The position numbers and the translations under genes were made by a program. A model generated the notes under the pieces. It was given only the letters and a program-made list of their open reading frames with translations. It had not been told where the DNA came from and did not search any database. DNA of 64,000 nt, taken from Seriola aureovittata. Its lineage: Eukaryota; Chordata; Actinopteri; Carangiformes; Carangidae. Of the stretch, positions 13,212-25,271 are shown in pieces (the stretch's first letter is position 1; each line of letters opens with the position of its first letter). Location: positions 10,794,901-10,858,900 of the forward strand of contig NC_079364.1 in NCBI RefSeq assembly GCF_021018895.1, written 5' to 3'.

Positions 13212-16200
13212 GAGTCATCACTTTGGTCTAGTTAATTCTGGGTTATTTCTGGGCTAGAGTTTAGCTTTAAGATTTGTTTTATGATTGAGGTTGCGTTCAG
13301 GGTTATGCCTAATTGTGTGTCTACACAGGAGGCATTTCAGTCATGTTTTTCATTGTCCTATTCATGCATGTCTGATGAAGCAGATGTGCTTCTATTTCAA
13401 TTAATTCAGCTGGCTACGCAGGACATGTAATGGCTTGAATGTCAATCACACTATATGCATATAAATGCAACCCAAAGTATATCTTTACATTCCCTCTTCC
13501 AATTTACTTTCATAACTACAGTTATAGTATGTTGGACCCAAACTCGGGTAACTTGTACTCCATACTGTGCCTGAACGCACCCTGTGTCAACACAAATGAG
13601 GCTCTGAAGTTGGTGCTGCTGCTCTGATAATGTGGTGCTCACATAAGTTGTGTAGACAGAATGTAAGTATCATGCTATTGGTTAAGGTTTAAGTTTGGAT
13701 TATTACTGTGAATTTAGGGTCTTCTTTAAGGTTATGGAATGGGTTTTAATCTAAATATAATTCAGTGATAATGAAAATAGAAAAAAAATAGTTTTATTAA
13801 CATCAAAACAAGGCACTACATTTATGCATACAACATGATCAGTGGACTATCTGAACTGTACAGGCCTGTTTCACATTTACCACTGTTTTATTGTTGTTTC
13901 AAAAGAATCAAATCACAAACTGTGCACCATTAATTCACCATTTACCCTTAATGTTTCTCAGTAACTGCCATGCTACCCTACTCCTTCTGTTCCAAACTAA
14001 TAGGACCATCTGTGTAAACACTAATTCTCACTTAACTGCCATAAACACTGACACTCACCTGCATGGACATCAGCCACACTGGACAATGTGTCCCCATTTT
14101 TTTTTTAAACAAAAGGATGATGACATGATAGCTTCACATCCAACTGGGCAAGTGCAGCTGTCCCCCCTCAGGCTATGCTGTCACTTTCAAAAAAACGTTT
14201 CTTCTGCTTTTTAAACCAATTTCTGAAACTGTAAAAAAAAATAAAAAATTACTGACACAAAATGAATAAATGAAATGATTTGTAATATTTGATTTGCATT
14301 TTAGGTCCAATGTGTGTCTTTTTCCCACAGAGTACCTATGGGAACATCACCACCAGGTTTATTTTATTTTCTTAACTATTATCAGGGAGATAATATGCTG
14401 CACTGTGATAAAGTAAACTCGAAATTAACATCGAACAAAGCTGTAGAGCAGCTTTACTTAATGGTCAACTAGTCTTCCAACCTAAATGACCACGAGGTTG
14501 TTTGTCCCTAACCTCAGATACTAGCCATAGGTGCACACCAGAGGCAGGCCTACCAGAAGTAATCGTTATGGAAACAATACGATTCGTAGGAGCATATCAA
14601 CAGGGACTTTAAGAGCAAAGGTTGAAGGGACGGCTACAGCATGACATGAGGATGTGGATTCTATCTCGACACTTCCTAACGTTGCAGCCCTTCTGTCTAC
14701 TACGGCAACCCAATGGTAGGAGTGTCTGGATATCATCTACGTCATCACGTCTGTCATAATTACTATCGCCACCAGAGGTCACCTTACAATAAAACGTAAC
14801 TATGGATCATATAATAAGATGCTTGTACAAAGAACCTATGGAATGTGTTTTTTTGTTTGTTTTTTTTTTTAAAAGGAGAGTCTATTAATGGTTGCGTGAA
14901 AAAAAAATGGATTACATCTAATAAAGTAGCAAATTGTCGGTGCCACAAGTTTTCTACTTTCTATATATCATGCCAACAAACCTACACCCTTGCTTTCGTG
15001 TATCTGTTTGTGTATTACCTTCGGTCTAACTTTGTTGTTTAGGGAATCTCATTAATCACTGCCATTCAAGTTGTTGTCCAACATGGTTTAACAATTTCAC
15101 AGTTGCTTCCAGTAAACACTTCATAGCCAATCTGCTGTCTTTAACCTTTAGTGGAAGTGTGTTTTGCTTGCACGTAGTTGTGCAATTACATGCACTGTGA
15201 GGGCAGAAGACTCCTGAAAATGTCTTTCAGGTTTACTTGCTGGGAGGATCCTGCTATCAAGGTCCACATCACATTTGAATTTTTTCTTAAAATACTCAAG
15301 AACACATATACAGTATGCTCGATAGCTAGGAAATATTGAGCTTTCAATTTTTTTTTAAATGGATTTGACAACATTATTACATGAGAAGAATAAAAATAAA
15401 ACATTATAATATCTGAGCCCTAGACTTCACTTCATCTGTGACCTCTTTCATGCATTCATTTGGATGATTACAGCTTTTATGAGGTTATAACACCTTCAAA
15501 ACATTCAAGAAACCTTTCTGCAATAAAAACAATGTGATAGTTTATCAACTTGCCCCTGCAAAGAGAGGTCAGAACCCAAGGTCAGGTTTATAGGTGGAGC
15601 TGGTACAGATCATGTATCTTCCTCGAGAGAACACTTCAGAAGGGCAAATGCCCTTCTGGCTGGAGCACTGTCTCTGAGCAACTGAACTATACCACCCTTC
15701 ACTATTGAATTACATATTCGAAACAGAATATAGTAAGCTTGGATGTAACCGTCCTTTAATTCAGAAATTAAATGTCTACGCTGAAATGTAGATTGTTTTA
15801 GGAAGAGTCATCAGGAATTTAGGGCAAAAAATGCTCACACCTTTATATGGACATCGTCTAATCAGGATGCGAACCTCTTACACTTAAACCTTGTAATTCA
15901 AAATGCAGTTAAAACACTACACAAATATATTTGCCTCATTCCCGTGACAGTTTTCTGACATTATGACAACTTTAATTTGTGAATAACCAAACCTTAATGC
16001 CAGGCCACACTAGCTCTATAAAATTTAAACAGCTGGAATGTAATCAGTGGTGTCAAACAAGGTATCAGTTGTTTTTACAGAGCAACGTGTACAGTATAGA
16101 AACTCCCTCTATTAGCAGAAAGCTGCCTTCACGAGCAGCATCTCTGAATACTGATGTAATGTATTCCACACCTTCCCCTTGCGTTCTGCCACATCAGCTG

Positions 16201-17078
16201 CTGAGCGGTTCTTTGATGTTTCTGTTGTAAAAGCAGTACAGTCTCAGGACCCCTTTGATTGTGTGAAATGTGCTGCGTGTTCGCTATTAAACATCTGTTA
16301 GCAATTTTAGTCTTTTAGATGAAGGTTGGGGTACCATTGTTGACCTGGTGTCTTTCTTCTTTGTTGAACTGTCTTTGAGCTTCTTTTCAACTATGAAATT
16401 TTACCTGATAAGCAAGTCTGAAATTTTCCTGGTATATTTCCAAAAACAAAAATTCACCAAGCTATGCATTTCCCAAGTTAGATCTTGCCTCACCCTGGTT
16501 TCACAGAATGACATGCTTATCACTCTGACAAAACAAGGGTCATGCAGTTATCAGGACATTGTACGGTTAGCACACCTTCTTTAAAAATTAACTACATGTG
16601 TTTCTTAATTATACTGTACTATGTATGTAATATTCAAATACATCACAGAATATAATTATCATGTTGTCACGAATCAGCATCAGAGCATCAAGTAAGGTGT
16701 ACTAAACAAAAGGTCTGACTACAAAAATGTTTGTATTTAATTCCTTTTGTTTGCATAAATCAGTATGAACATGTTTGCTTGAGCTTCTGTAAAGTTTAAC
16801 CTAAAGATATAACTGGATCTCTGGCTATATCAAATCAGAGTGGAAATACTGACATTGCTGTGCTACTGTCCTCTACCTGTAACAGAATGATCTTCCAGTC
16901 CTCTGTGGATGACAACAATTACTGTCTATACGAACCCACTGCAGTTTACTAGACTGTTGTGACTCAGGATGACTAACTGACTGGCTCTCATAGAAAATCT
17001 AGAGATCACAGAGCGGTATCAAGTAATTACAGAGTTTCTGCCCCCTCTGTGCTCAAAGTGATCATTTAAGTTGATCAA
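13212..17078. other. Noncoding stretch, no gene recognised
   Basis: Mostly AT-rich unique sequence. 14490-14800 is a GC-richer block of unknown nature. A splice-acceptor-like tract ends at 14331 (tttttcccacag), but only about 26 nt separate it from the next GT and no frame is convincing. A perfect inverted repeat lies at 15637-15658 and is listed separately. Confidence 0.4.
15637..15658. repeat. Perfect short inverted repeat
   Basis: The arms CAGAAGGGCA and TGCCCTTCTG are exact reverse complements of 10 nt separated by AA. The spacing is too tight for a typical hairpin RNA loop, so a dimeric protein site or chance are the likelier explanations. Confidence 0.7.
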
Positions 17079-17155
17079 CCAATCAAACTTTATTTATATA
17101 GCACCTTTCAAACAAATCTAATGCAATTCAAAGTAATTTACAAGTGGCTGATAAA
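17079..17155 (-). repeat. LINE/SINE 3' tail fragment
   Basis: The plus strand reads ATCAAACTTTATTTATATAG then CACCTTTCA, the reverse complement of the fish L2/HE1-type tail (AAAGGTGCTATATAAATAAAG). Only the 3' end can be recognised. The body, if present, would lie to the right on the plus strand but is not identifiable. Confidence 0.6.
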
Positions 17156-18792
17156 CATAGATTGTAGCCTAGCTGCTGGCTATCAGTGAGTCTAAACTGA
17201 TATGAATGGAATACATGCCGTTCCCAAGTGAGAACCGCACCGAAAGCAACCAGTGAATTCCAGCAAGGCACTTAGCAGCCTCTGCATACAACTGACAATT
17301 ACAACACCACAGCAAGTGTCCATAGATTTAATGCAGCAGTACTAAGCTACATAAATCAAATAGCTGCCACTTCTTATAGAATTAACAGGAGAATAAAGCA
17401 GCTGAAAATGGAGATGTTCAAACAACATAAACTGCTAGTTCATTCTTAATGCCAAGTATAACCAGTCTACTCAGCCTCTGTCTCACTGCGCTCTTCCAAG
17501 TTTTCAATCACTGAGGTGAATGAGCTCTGCAGTTATAACAGGAATTATCAAAACCAGCAGAAAGGTGGTGCACACCTCACTGACAGTGGAAGCAAACGTA
17601 CAAGTAACAGCTGAATGATCCGCTGTCATTTTTAACATATAGCCAGACCTAGCATGCACCTGTTGGTCACACAACATGGCAGGTGTGTTTAATTTGGGGC
17701 ACTTGCCAGGGTTACTGGGCGGTGCATCAAATCAAATTTGGCACTTTTCATTTGTTGCATTCTCACATGGTTAATCATAACTTCATCATGTGACTTTGGT
17801 TTTTACTCGTGACGTTGTAGCAAAGTAAAACACTTTAAATACTTAAAATACTTAAACTTAAAAATCTCCAAAACGTACAACAAAAACAACTTTGTTACAG
17901 TAATGAGAGTTACAATGCATTTTGCTAATAACATTACACTACACTATGCTCAGAGATGTGTACCTCTGTACCCTTTCAACGCTGTACATGTGCCTATATA
18001 GCATTTAATTTGCCATTTATTTCCTCATACAACAGTTTAAAATAGTTAATTACTTATCGTTAAATGCTTCAATATGAGCATGTATTAAATATGTTCAAGC
18101 TTTTTGATCTTCATGCTTTTTGTGACTTTGTGGGAATTTGTGACAGTGATTTAAAGTTTCATCATGTAATGGGGTTGCATCACACAGAATTGGACCAGAT
18201 ATCATATTGTACTGTCAGAATGAACACATAACAGGAAGCTGAAAAGTCCAAATTGTGTTTACACAGTTTTAGTGCATACTAAGGAGCTCAGTCTAGTTTC
18301 AGAAGTCCACTAAAATCCGATCAATAAATCTGTGGCCTACTAACACTATCTCCAATACATTTCAGTCTCATTTACAGGATATGCAAAACACATGTTTATC
18401 ACCCGTGCATCTTTACTCCTTTACTATTAACAGAATAAAACTATTTTTTTGGCAAGATTTCAATACTATGGATATTTATACAATATTATATATTGTTTCC
18501 TGACAAAAGTATCCTTAAAGTATTCCTTACATTTGCACTAATTTCTGGTTGCAAACACACTCTGGATGTGCTTGTTTTTCAAAATATAAATTGCATTTTC
18601 TGCTTCTTAAAAATCTTTTCTTCCAAAGCTTAGTTATATTTAAGTTTAACCTAATTCAAGACATTTTCTTGTGTATTGGTATAGGTGCCTTTGTAATATT
18701 AAAATAGGGTTGGAAGCAGGTTATTTAATTTTAGAACAAGTGATACTGAATCTTGAGAAAACTGCATCTGCTTCTCCAGATTTCTCTCTTAG
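17156..18792. other. Noncoding stretch, no gene recognised
   Basis: AT-rich unique sequence. 17170-17290 could be the decayed body of the repeat tail at 17079-17155. From 17800 to 18720 it is strongly AT-rich with no structure I can name. Confidence 0.4.
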
Positions 18793-19385
18793 GAGAAGGT
18801 TTTGACAACCACCGAAGGAGAACGTCCTCAGCTGTGTTTGTGCATAAGCAGCACATTACTGAAACTTTTAACAGGCTCTGCCTGCAGCCAAAGTGATGAC
18901 CTCCCCTGCTGTGCATGTATCACCCGCGCATCTGCCACCTTTGCAAATGACGACAAAAGTCTGTTTGATCAGCGACAGCAGCCTGAAAGACCACACAACC
19001 TTAGAAAAGATAGCTCCATCCCCATTAGAATCAACGACCCAACTCGTCCAACTTGAGCCACGACCTGCTGTATCCATTACTGAGACACTTCAGCCCAGAA
19101 CAACAGAGGAGTAACAAGCAACAAACCTTCCCACAGAAAGTTTGAAGCCAAAGCTTATTTTGCAGATTGATTTTTTTTTTCTTCTTTTGGTTAGAAAAGT
19201 TTAGTGTACTTCTTCCACCATGTCACTGATTTATTTTCTAAAATCCACTGATTAATCTATAGCTTCTAATTTGAGACTAATTTGTGAAGAAATGTTTATA
19301 AGCTTCCATGTTTTTACTCTACTTTTTACTGTTCCGGTAACACATCTCATTGCATTGAGGAATAAAGATACAAGAAAGAACAGTT
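18793..19385 (+). other. Candidate terminal exon with poly(A) signal
   Basis: A pyrimidine-rich tract ending in TTTCTCTCTTAG (to 18792) is followed by a frame open from its first base for 87 codons, stopping at 19056. It starts EKVLTTTEGERPQ and ends IPIRINDPTRPT. A second frame, S/T/P-rich and ending in LQPRTTEE, is open to 19114. Both are markedly GC-richer than the flanks, which then become AT-rich like a 3' UTR, with AATAAA at 19361-19366. The layout suits a last exon of a plus-strand gene whose other exons lie outside or were not seen. I recognise no domain, and two open frames weaken the case. Confidence 0.28.
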
Positions 19386-21237
19386 CATTGTTTTACTTTC
19401 TGTATGAACTGGTTGCAGTGCGATACTGAAAAAAATAAAACAACTTTGGCACTCTCTAATGTTCAAAGGCAGGCAAGGTGTTTGTAGAAAAGGCTCAGTA
19501 GCAAAGCTGCACAGAGATCAGGGAAAATGCCAGGATAATAAAAATAAATAAATAAGTATGGAAATCAATAAAAATGCTTTGGCCTGACAGTTTTCAATGA
19601 TGATAACTAGGACTCAGGATGTACCAGACAGCATTTTGTTTTGGCCCTGGGTTTGATTGACAAATAATGGCCCCACAGTTGTTGTTTTTCTAAGCTCGGC
19701 ACACAGTGTGTAACGGACACCCATCTCACCAGTTTGTGGCATTGGGGAATAATTAGAGGGGGCCGCCTGAGGTAAGGCCTGGCAGAGAGTGTTCGTTAGT
19801 GATGAGGGAGAAGGGTAGAGGAGGGAGGCCTGGGAGGGTAGATAGCCTCACACTGCACAAGAGAGAAAAGAGTGAGTTCTTGCTATAGCTGAGCTCAGTG
19901 CAGACTAAACACTTTCCTTCAGCTGAACCTCTTTTCCCAGCTCCATTCAACTGTCTTTAACCATCTCTGTGGCTTACAAGGTGGAAAAAGAAAGGAGCAA
20001 TGTCATGCTCAAGGGCCACCTCTGTCTGTATTTTAATCATTTGTATGGAGGTTAATGTAAAAAGTGCCACAAGGGGCTAAGTTTATGCTTGCATGCATGC
20101 ACACATACTTCTCGCTGTTATTTAAAATCAACCAAACCACCACGGACAAGTGAAGGTGGAGATTTGTTTGAAAAAATGAATGCACTTGAATTAATCATGC
20201 AATTAAAACAAGAAAGTTGAACAATGAGGGAAATTTAAATTCATTTAAGGCAAGTGGTTCTGCAATCAATGGAGGAAAAACAAAACATATAATATAAAAT
20301 CACAAAACTTTCCCAATATAGACACTTCATGCTAAGAAAAGCTAGTCTTGCAGCGTTGATGATTGAACAATGATATATTTAAAACAGTAAATTACCTATT
20401 ACTAATACTGTAATACAGACCCATGTGGTTGAACTAACTGAATTGTGTACAGTGATGATTTAATAGAAAATTTGTAAAAAAAAAAAAAAAAAAAATGTTT
20501 AAATTAAAAGGGAAAGAACGTTGCTCTAAGGTGAACTGACGTGAACTTTGTTTTTTGTTTTTTTTTTTTGTATTGTTGCTTCAGCAACTTTTTTTTCAAT
20601 GTCTTCCTTTCCCCGCTTTAGGCCGCTTAGACACAGCATTTCCAATGGTATACTACAATATATCAAAAATGTGTCTGTATGTTCATTAATAACATTTCAG
20701 ATCCTATATGTACATACATTCAATGAAGAAATTAAGAAATCCAGACGGTTAGTGGATCCTGGCAAAGGAAGAGAGGAAAAAAAAAAAAAACCTTGCTACT
20801 CCCACAAGACAGCCCTCTACCCAAGCATTACCCCATACAAAATGTGATCCTGTACAAATGCAACTCCCAACCCATCATCCAAGGATTGAACAGCCCAATT
20901 CAACATATCAAGAGATGAATCCTAAGCCTACTTCACTGAACACTTAATATGATTTAGTATATATGACCAGCAGCACGTCTCTTCCATACGCAGAACAGAA
21001 CTTGGCTGTAAATGTAAGTATGTAATTTAGATGAGAAATACAGGGATGGACTATGTATTTCAATTTTTACGTTAATCAGCCTCAGATATGCAACTGGGAA
21101 AAGCTTTGAACTCCCATGATTCGTTGATGATCAGCTGTGGATGTCAAATGTGATTTACTGCAATTTACTCCAATGATGTTAGGCCTATTTATTTTTTTCT
21201 CTCAATGCTCTTAAATATTAGATGTCACTATGAACAG
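19386..21237. other. Noncoding stretch with a CNE-like block
   Basis: No gene seen. 19630-19800 is GC-richer and contains TGATTGACA (19654-19662), close to the PBX/MEIS composite site, then ATAATGGCC and GGGGAATAATTAGAG, suggestive of a homeodomain-bound enhancer. A long A run lies at 20477-20495 and another at 20777-20790. The remainder is AT-rich. Confidence 0.35.
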
Positions 21238-21411
21238 GGGTGTCCTGATAGCCAAAAAGGCACAATGCCCTGAGCACTGAGTCCCTGGTTCGACTCCTGG
21301 TCAGCTGCACCATTTGCTGCATGTAATTCCTCTACTATCTCTCCCTGCATTTCCCATCTCTCTCCATTGTCGTTGTCCAATAAAGGCATAAAAAATGTTC
21401 CCCAAAAAAAG
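21238..21411 (+). mobile_element. tRNA-derived SINE, copy 1 (degraded)
   Basis: A pol III B-box, GGTTCGACTCC, lies at 21287-21297. An A-box-like region precedes it by about 40 nt (around TGTCCTGATAGCC) and is degraded. After the tRNA-like head comes a body rich in CTCTCC and TTTCCCATCTCTCTCC, then the tail CAATAAAGGCATAAAA and an A-rich end. The same head-body-tail order occurs at 37.86 kb. SINEs are copied by the enzyme of a partner LINE, and this copy is expected to be inert. Confidence 0.75.
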
Positions 21412-24164
21412 AAATGCCACTCTGAATTGAACGACAGTGTGAGGGAGAGTTATAAAGAAGGGCAGTATGTTCAAGGGTGAGCTGTCTGGGAAAGGCTGAT
21501 TCAATGCAGGACTAACTGAAAGTACCTGCCTTGCGCAGCATCAGGTTAGCTGCAGTGCCAGTGGTTGAAAATCTGCACTGCAACAATCATGGATAGGCAT
21601 TGGACCCCAAAGTCGCAGGTTGGACAGCTGAGGTTAAAAGGCTTTTTACTTGTTTGTTGTTTAGGCATACAGTTGGCAACAGGAAAGCAGGCGGGTAATA
21701 GGTAACTAAGAACAGCCAAGGCAACCTCAGAGGCAACAGCACTGAGAGCAAGAAAGCAACCCAGACAATCTGACAAATGACATATATATAGAGCTCCAAA
21801 ACTAATGAGCTGATTCAAGACAGGAAACTCACTGAGAATGTCAAGAGGGCAGGTGTGTGAGCAGAGGGTCTAAAACATAAATACACAATGCACAACAAAA
21901 ACACACAGACTGTAATGCTTCTGATACACGTGTGCAGGACAGATCACAAAAACGCAATACTGCCTGATCATGTGCTCCTTTATGAAAAGTTCAATGCAGT
22001 ATGAATTGGTAACACAACAGAGTGTAGAGACAAGCCAGAATCAAACCTTGTCCAAAAAGTTTTAGGATTATTTAAAACTAATTTCCCATCATGAAGCCCT
22101 GGTTATTTGTCCAACAGAGTATAAGGCCAACAGACATTAGTAACTGGCAGAGATCATTCACAGCAATTTGCACATATATGCTACATGAAACAACTCTGCT
22201 AATTTGCTAATTTGTGCATGGTGGAAGCTGCAGACTAAAAGAGGAGTGGCTATATTGTAGTGGTAACATTATTATCAATGGAGAACCGCAGGGCATTAGG
22301 TTCAGATAAGTGTATGGACAGTCAAAAGTCAGTTTCTAGTGCAATCTTTGCTAGGACTCTTCACATTTAACAGAAATAGCAGAACACTGCTGTTAAAAGC
22401 TATTTAAATCTGAATTTCATGGGGCCTTGGCCACGACCAGCCTCAAAACCTTTTCTTTGTTGGTTTATTAATGCAGGAAGTGCAAGGACTACAAAGACTC
22501 TTTGTTTTGCTACAGTTTTAATCAGAGATCAGACCAACACAGATGAGACTGTCCTGCTGTAAAAAATTTGAAAATAAAAAAAAACAAGCCCATAGGTCAT
22601 CTGTGCAAGTAGCTTACTAAGACAGTTTTTTATATGCCTAGACACCAAACTGTGACCATTCCCCAAACTTAACCATGGGTTTATAACCGTGACAACAGAA
22701 GTCCAGTACGCACTGCCAGTACACTCCGCGGGTTTCTTATTGTAAACATGGCGACAAAGGTCTGGTACGCCTGCCGCCACAGTGACACTATTTCAGGAGA
22801 TGCTCCCATGGGTCACATCAGAGGTTAGGGACAAATTACCTAAATTGTTATTAAGGGTAGAAGACATGTTGGTGCAAATGGATGATGCAAGTTGATGACA
22901 TGTCTCTAATTAGATTTTGTTTCCCTATTTTCATCATCAGACTACAGATCATCAAGCATTTATTGCACATTGTGAGATGCCTTAAAATTGATTCATACAG
23001 TCCGGCATAGATGGCAACCAAAATTTGTATGTATTTTCCTGGATGTATTTGCTTTTGTTAGCAGACAGGTTTTATATATATTCCAATTTTAACTTTAATG
23101 TTGGTAATATAATATAGTTTTTTACTTTATTTTACAACTCCTTTGGCTTTCCAAAATGTAGCAACTGCTCTTCTCTGCAGAATTCATAGGTGTGGCTCCT
23201 TAAGGTTACTGATGTACCTATGGCTGTTTTTCACTTTGGCAGAGCAGCCCATGCTTGTCATTGTCAGTCTGGCAAAGTCAAACCACAGGTAATACTGTTA
23301 GAAAGCAATCACAGGCATTTGCAGTATATAACCACATAGCACAGACCACTCATGACGAAACCTGTCACCAAAATCAAGAAAACAAGAATCTAGCAGAATA
23401 TCACTCTGCAATCTTTGCTTTGTGTCATGTTGTAATCATCACCGCCTGTTAATGGAATTTTTCTGTCTAAAACATCCTATAACTACGTTTGACTTTTTCC
23501 TGTTGTGGAGGACAGATAGTGCAGACAGAGGGGTGTGGATGAATATTCGATGCATTAGCATCACACAGTCAGGTAACATTATGTGTGGACCCCCCGAGGT
23601 TGCTGGGAAAGGGATCGTCAGGATCAAAGGGAACGTGGAACACAGCAGAACGAGGGATCTCAGGGCTTAGGGGCTCATTAGGAATATTACAAAGGTAAGG
23701 CTGGGAATTAGGTATCTGGGAATTAGCGCTGAGACAGTCTTAATACAAAAACCCTGGAAAGGATGGCTTGTACATGTTTTACTGGCATAGGTAGGGGATT
23801 TGACTGCAGTTAAAAAGTACTGATCTTGTGTCGTGCTATTTATGATCAATCTTACAGAGACATGTTTTCTGACCTTGAAATATAGGGAAAAGTAAAAGCA
23901 GATACTATAGTATCAGCAGTCATAATAGTAAAGGAAGAAGACATGAACAGAAAAAAAGTATTGTCTTTATTTTCGTTGAAGTCATAACATGAACAGACTG
24001 CCTGCCAATATTATGTCTGCTGAATAAGAAATGAAACACTTGATCTTATTTGTATAGATTGGCATTTTTATCATGTCTAGAATATCTAGTATATCTTTTC
24101 TTCACTTCTGTGAGTTCCATTGTTTTTATACTCCATTTATTGAAGACTTCTTATTGTATTTTAC
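21412..24164. other. Noncoding stretch, possible solo LTR
   Basis: 21560-21840 has an LTR-like look on the minus strand, with TATATATATG near 21781-21790 in promoter position and a T-rich stretch near 21645-21660 (A-rich when read on the minus strand), but no partner LTR was found. 22430-22800 and 23500-23670 are GC-richer, and 23422-23670 has an open frame of 82 codons that I do not recognise. The rest is unremarkable AT-rich DNA. Confidence 0.3.
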
Positions 24165-24250
24165 TGTAATGGATTTTGGGTATTTGTAAAGCACTTTGTA
24201 AGCGCAGTTTTGGAAAGTGTTAGATGATAAAGTTATCTTATTTATATAAG
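24165..24250 (+). repeat. LINE/SINE 3' tail fragment
   Basis: The sequence TTGTAAAGCACTTTGTAAGC followed by TTTTGGAAAGTGTTAGATGATAAAG matches the well-known fish tail in which AAAGCACTTTGTAAA is followed by AAAAGTGCTATATAAATAAAG. Only the tail is recognisable, which is usual for 5'-truncated copies. Confidence 0.65.
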
Positions 24251-25239
24251 TCCACCATGCTGCCTAAAATTTAGGATTATTTGTTATGGACTTTTAAATT
24301 ATACCACCATAAACTTGTTTGTATTGCACATAGAGAAAATATGGCAGGAAGAGATGGAACAAGGTTGGAGCAATACAAAGTTATTGGCAAAAGCCTATGG
24401 GGAGTTGTCAATTCACTTGCTGTTTCTCATGTACCATGTTTTCTGTGGTCTTGACTCCAACTAAAAAAGGTAACATCAAACAACTGTACCATCAGCCATT
24501 TTGGATAAAAGAATTCATCAAGTGGCATAAAGTTTTAACTCATTATAAGAAAAGCGCTGTGGTTGCACACATAATCTATAAACCCAGGTAATTACCACAC
24601 TCTTTTCAACTCTTGGTCAACGGTGAAAAGGAAATCCATCTATCAATTAAACCAACTGTTAACAGAGTTTTAGATGAACTGAGGATGACAAGCCAGCTGT
24701 TCACATACTATGTTTCGTCTCCTTTGTTATGAAGTTGTGCGTGTTTCTGTTATAATTAGATCAGGCAGGTATTCATGGTGTCCATATGCACTGTCAATGC
24801 CCAAGGGCAACACTCTAACGGTGTATTTAGCATGTGAAAAAAAAAAAAAAAAGATAGAGAGGGTTGAGACTGCACCACCATCTGGGCAGGGGTGTCAGAA
24901 TCCAGCAGAGGATGATGGAGAGCTTCATCCACATACCCTGGGGGTTAGCAATAGAGGCAAAGCTCTCATTAACATCAAAGCTAATCAGATCCTGAAACAT
25001 GAGTCGTTGGGAGCCATAGCTGTTTATCAATGTTGTGTTCATTTGTAATCAGGTGATGATGATTGAGTACACCAAGAAGGCCAGGGGCAAAGCTTTGATA
25101 ACATTACAAAGAATGTTTCTAAGACATAAGACTGCACCATCTTGGTAACTTGTACTGGGGAAAGCGGATTTAACAAAAAGTTATTCAGTCATCCTCACTG
25201 CAGACTGTGCAAAAAAACACATTACAGTTTTTGCCAATC

Positions 25240-25271
<32 letters not shown>

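Noticed and set aside
14300..14360. Exon after the acceptor TTTTTCCCACAG
   Set aside because: The putative exon would be about 26 nt with a poor donor and no coding support.
21546..21818. 90-codon hydrophobic frame, minus strand
   Set aside because: Two overlapping frames, no family; more likely a repeat or solo LTR than a membrane protein.
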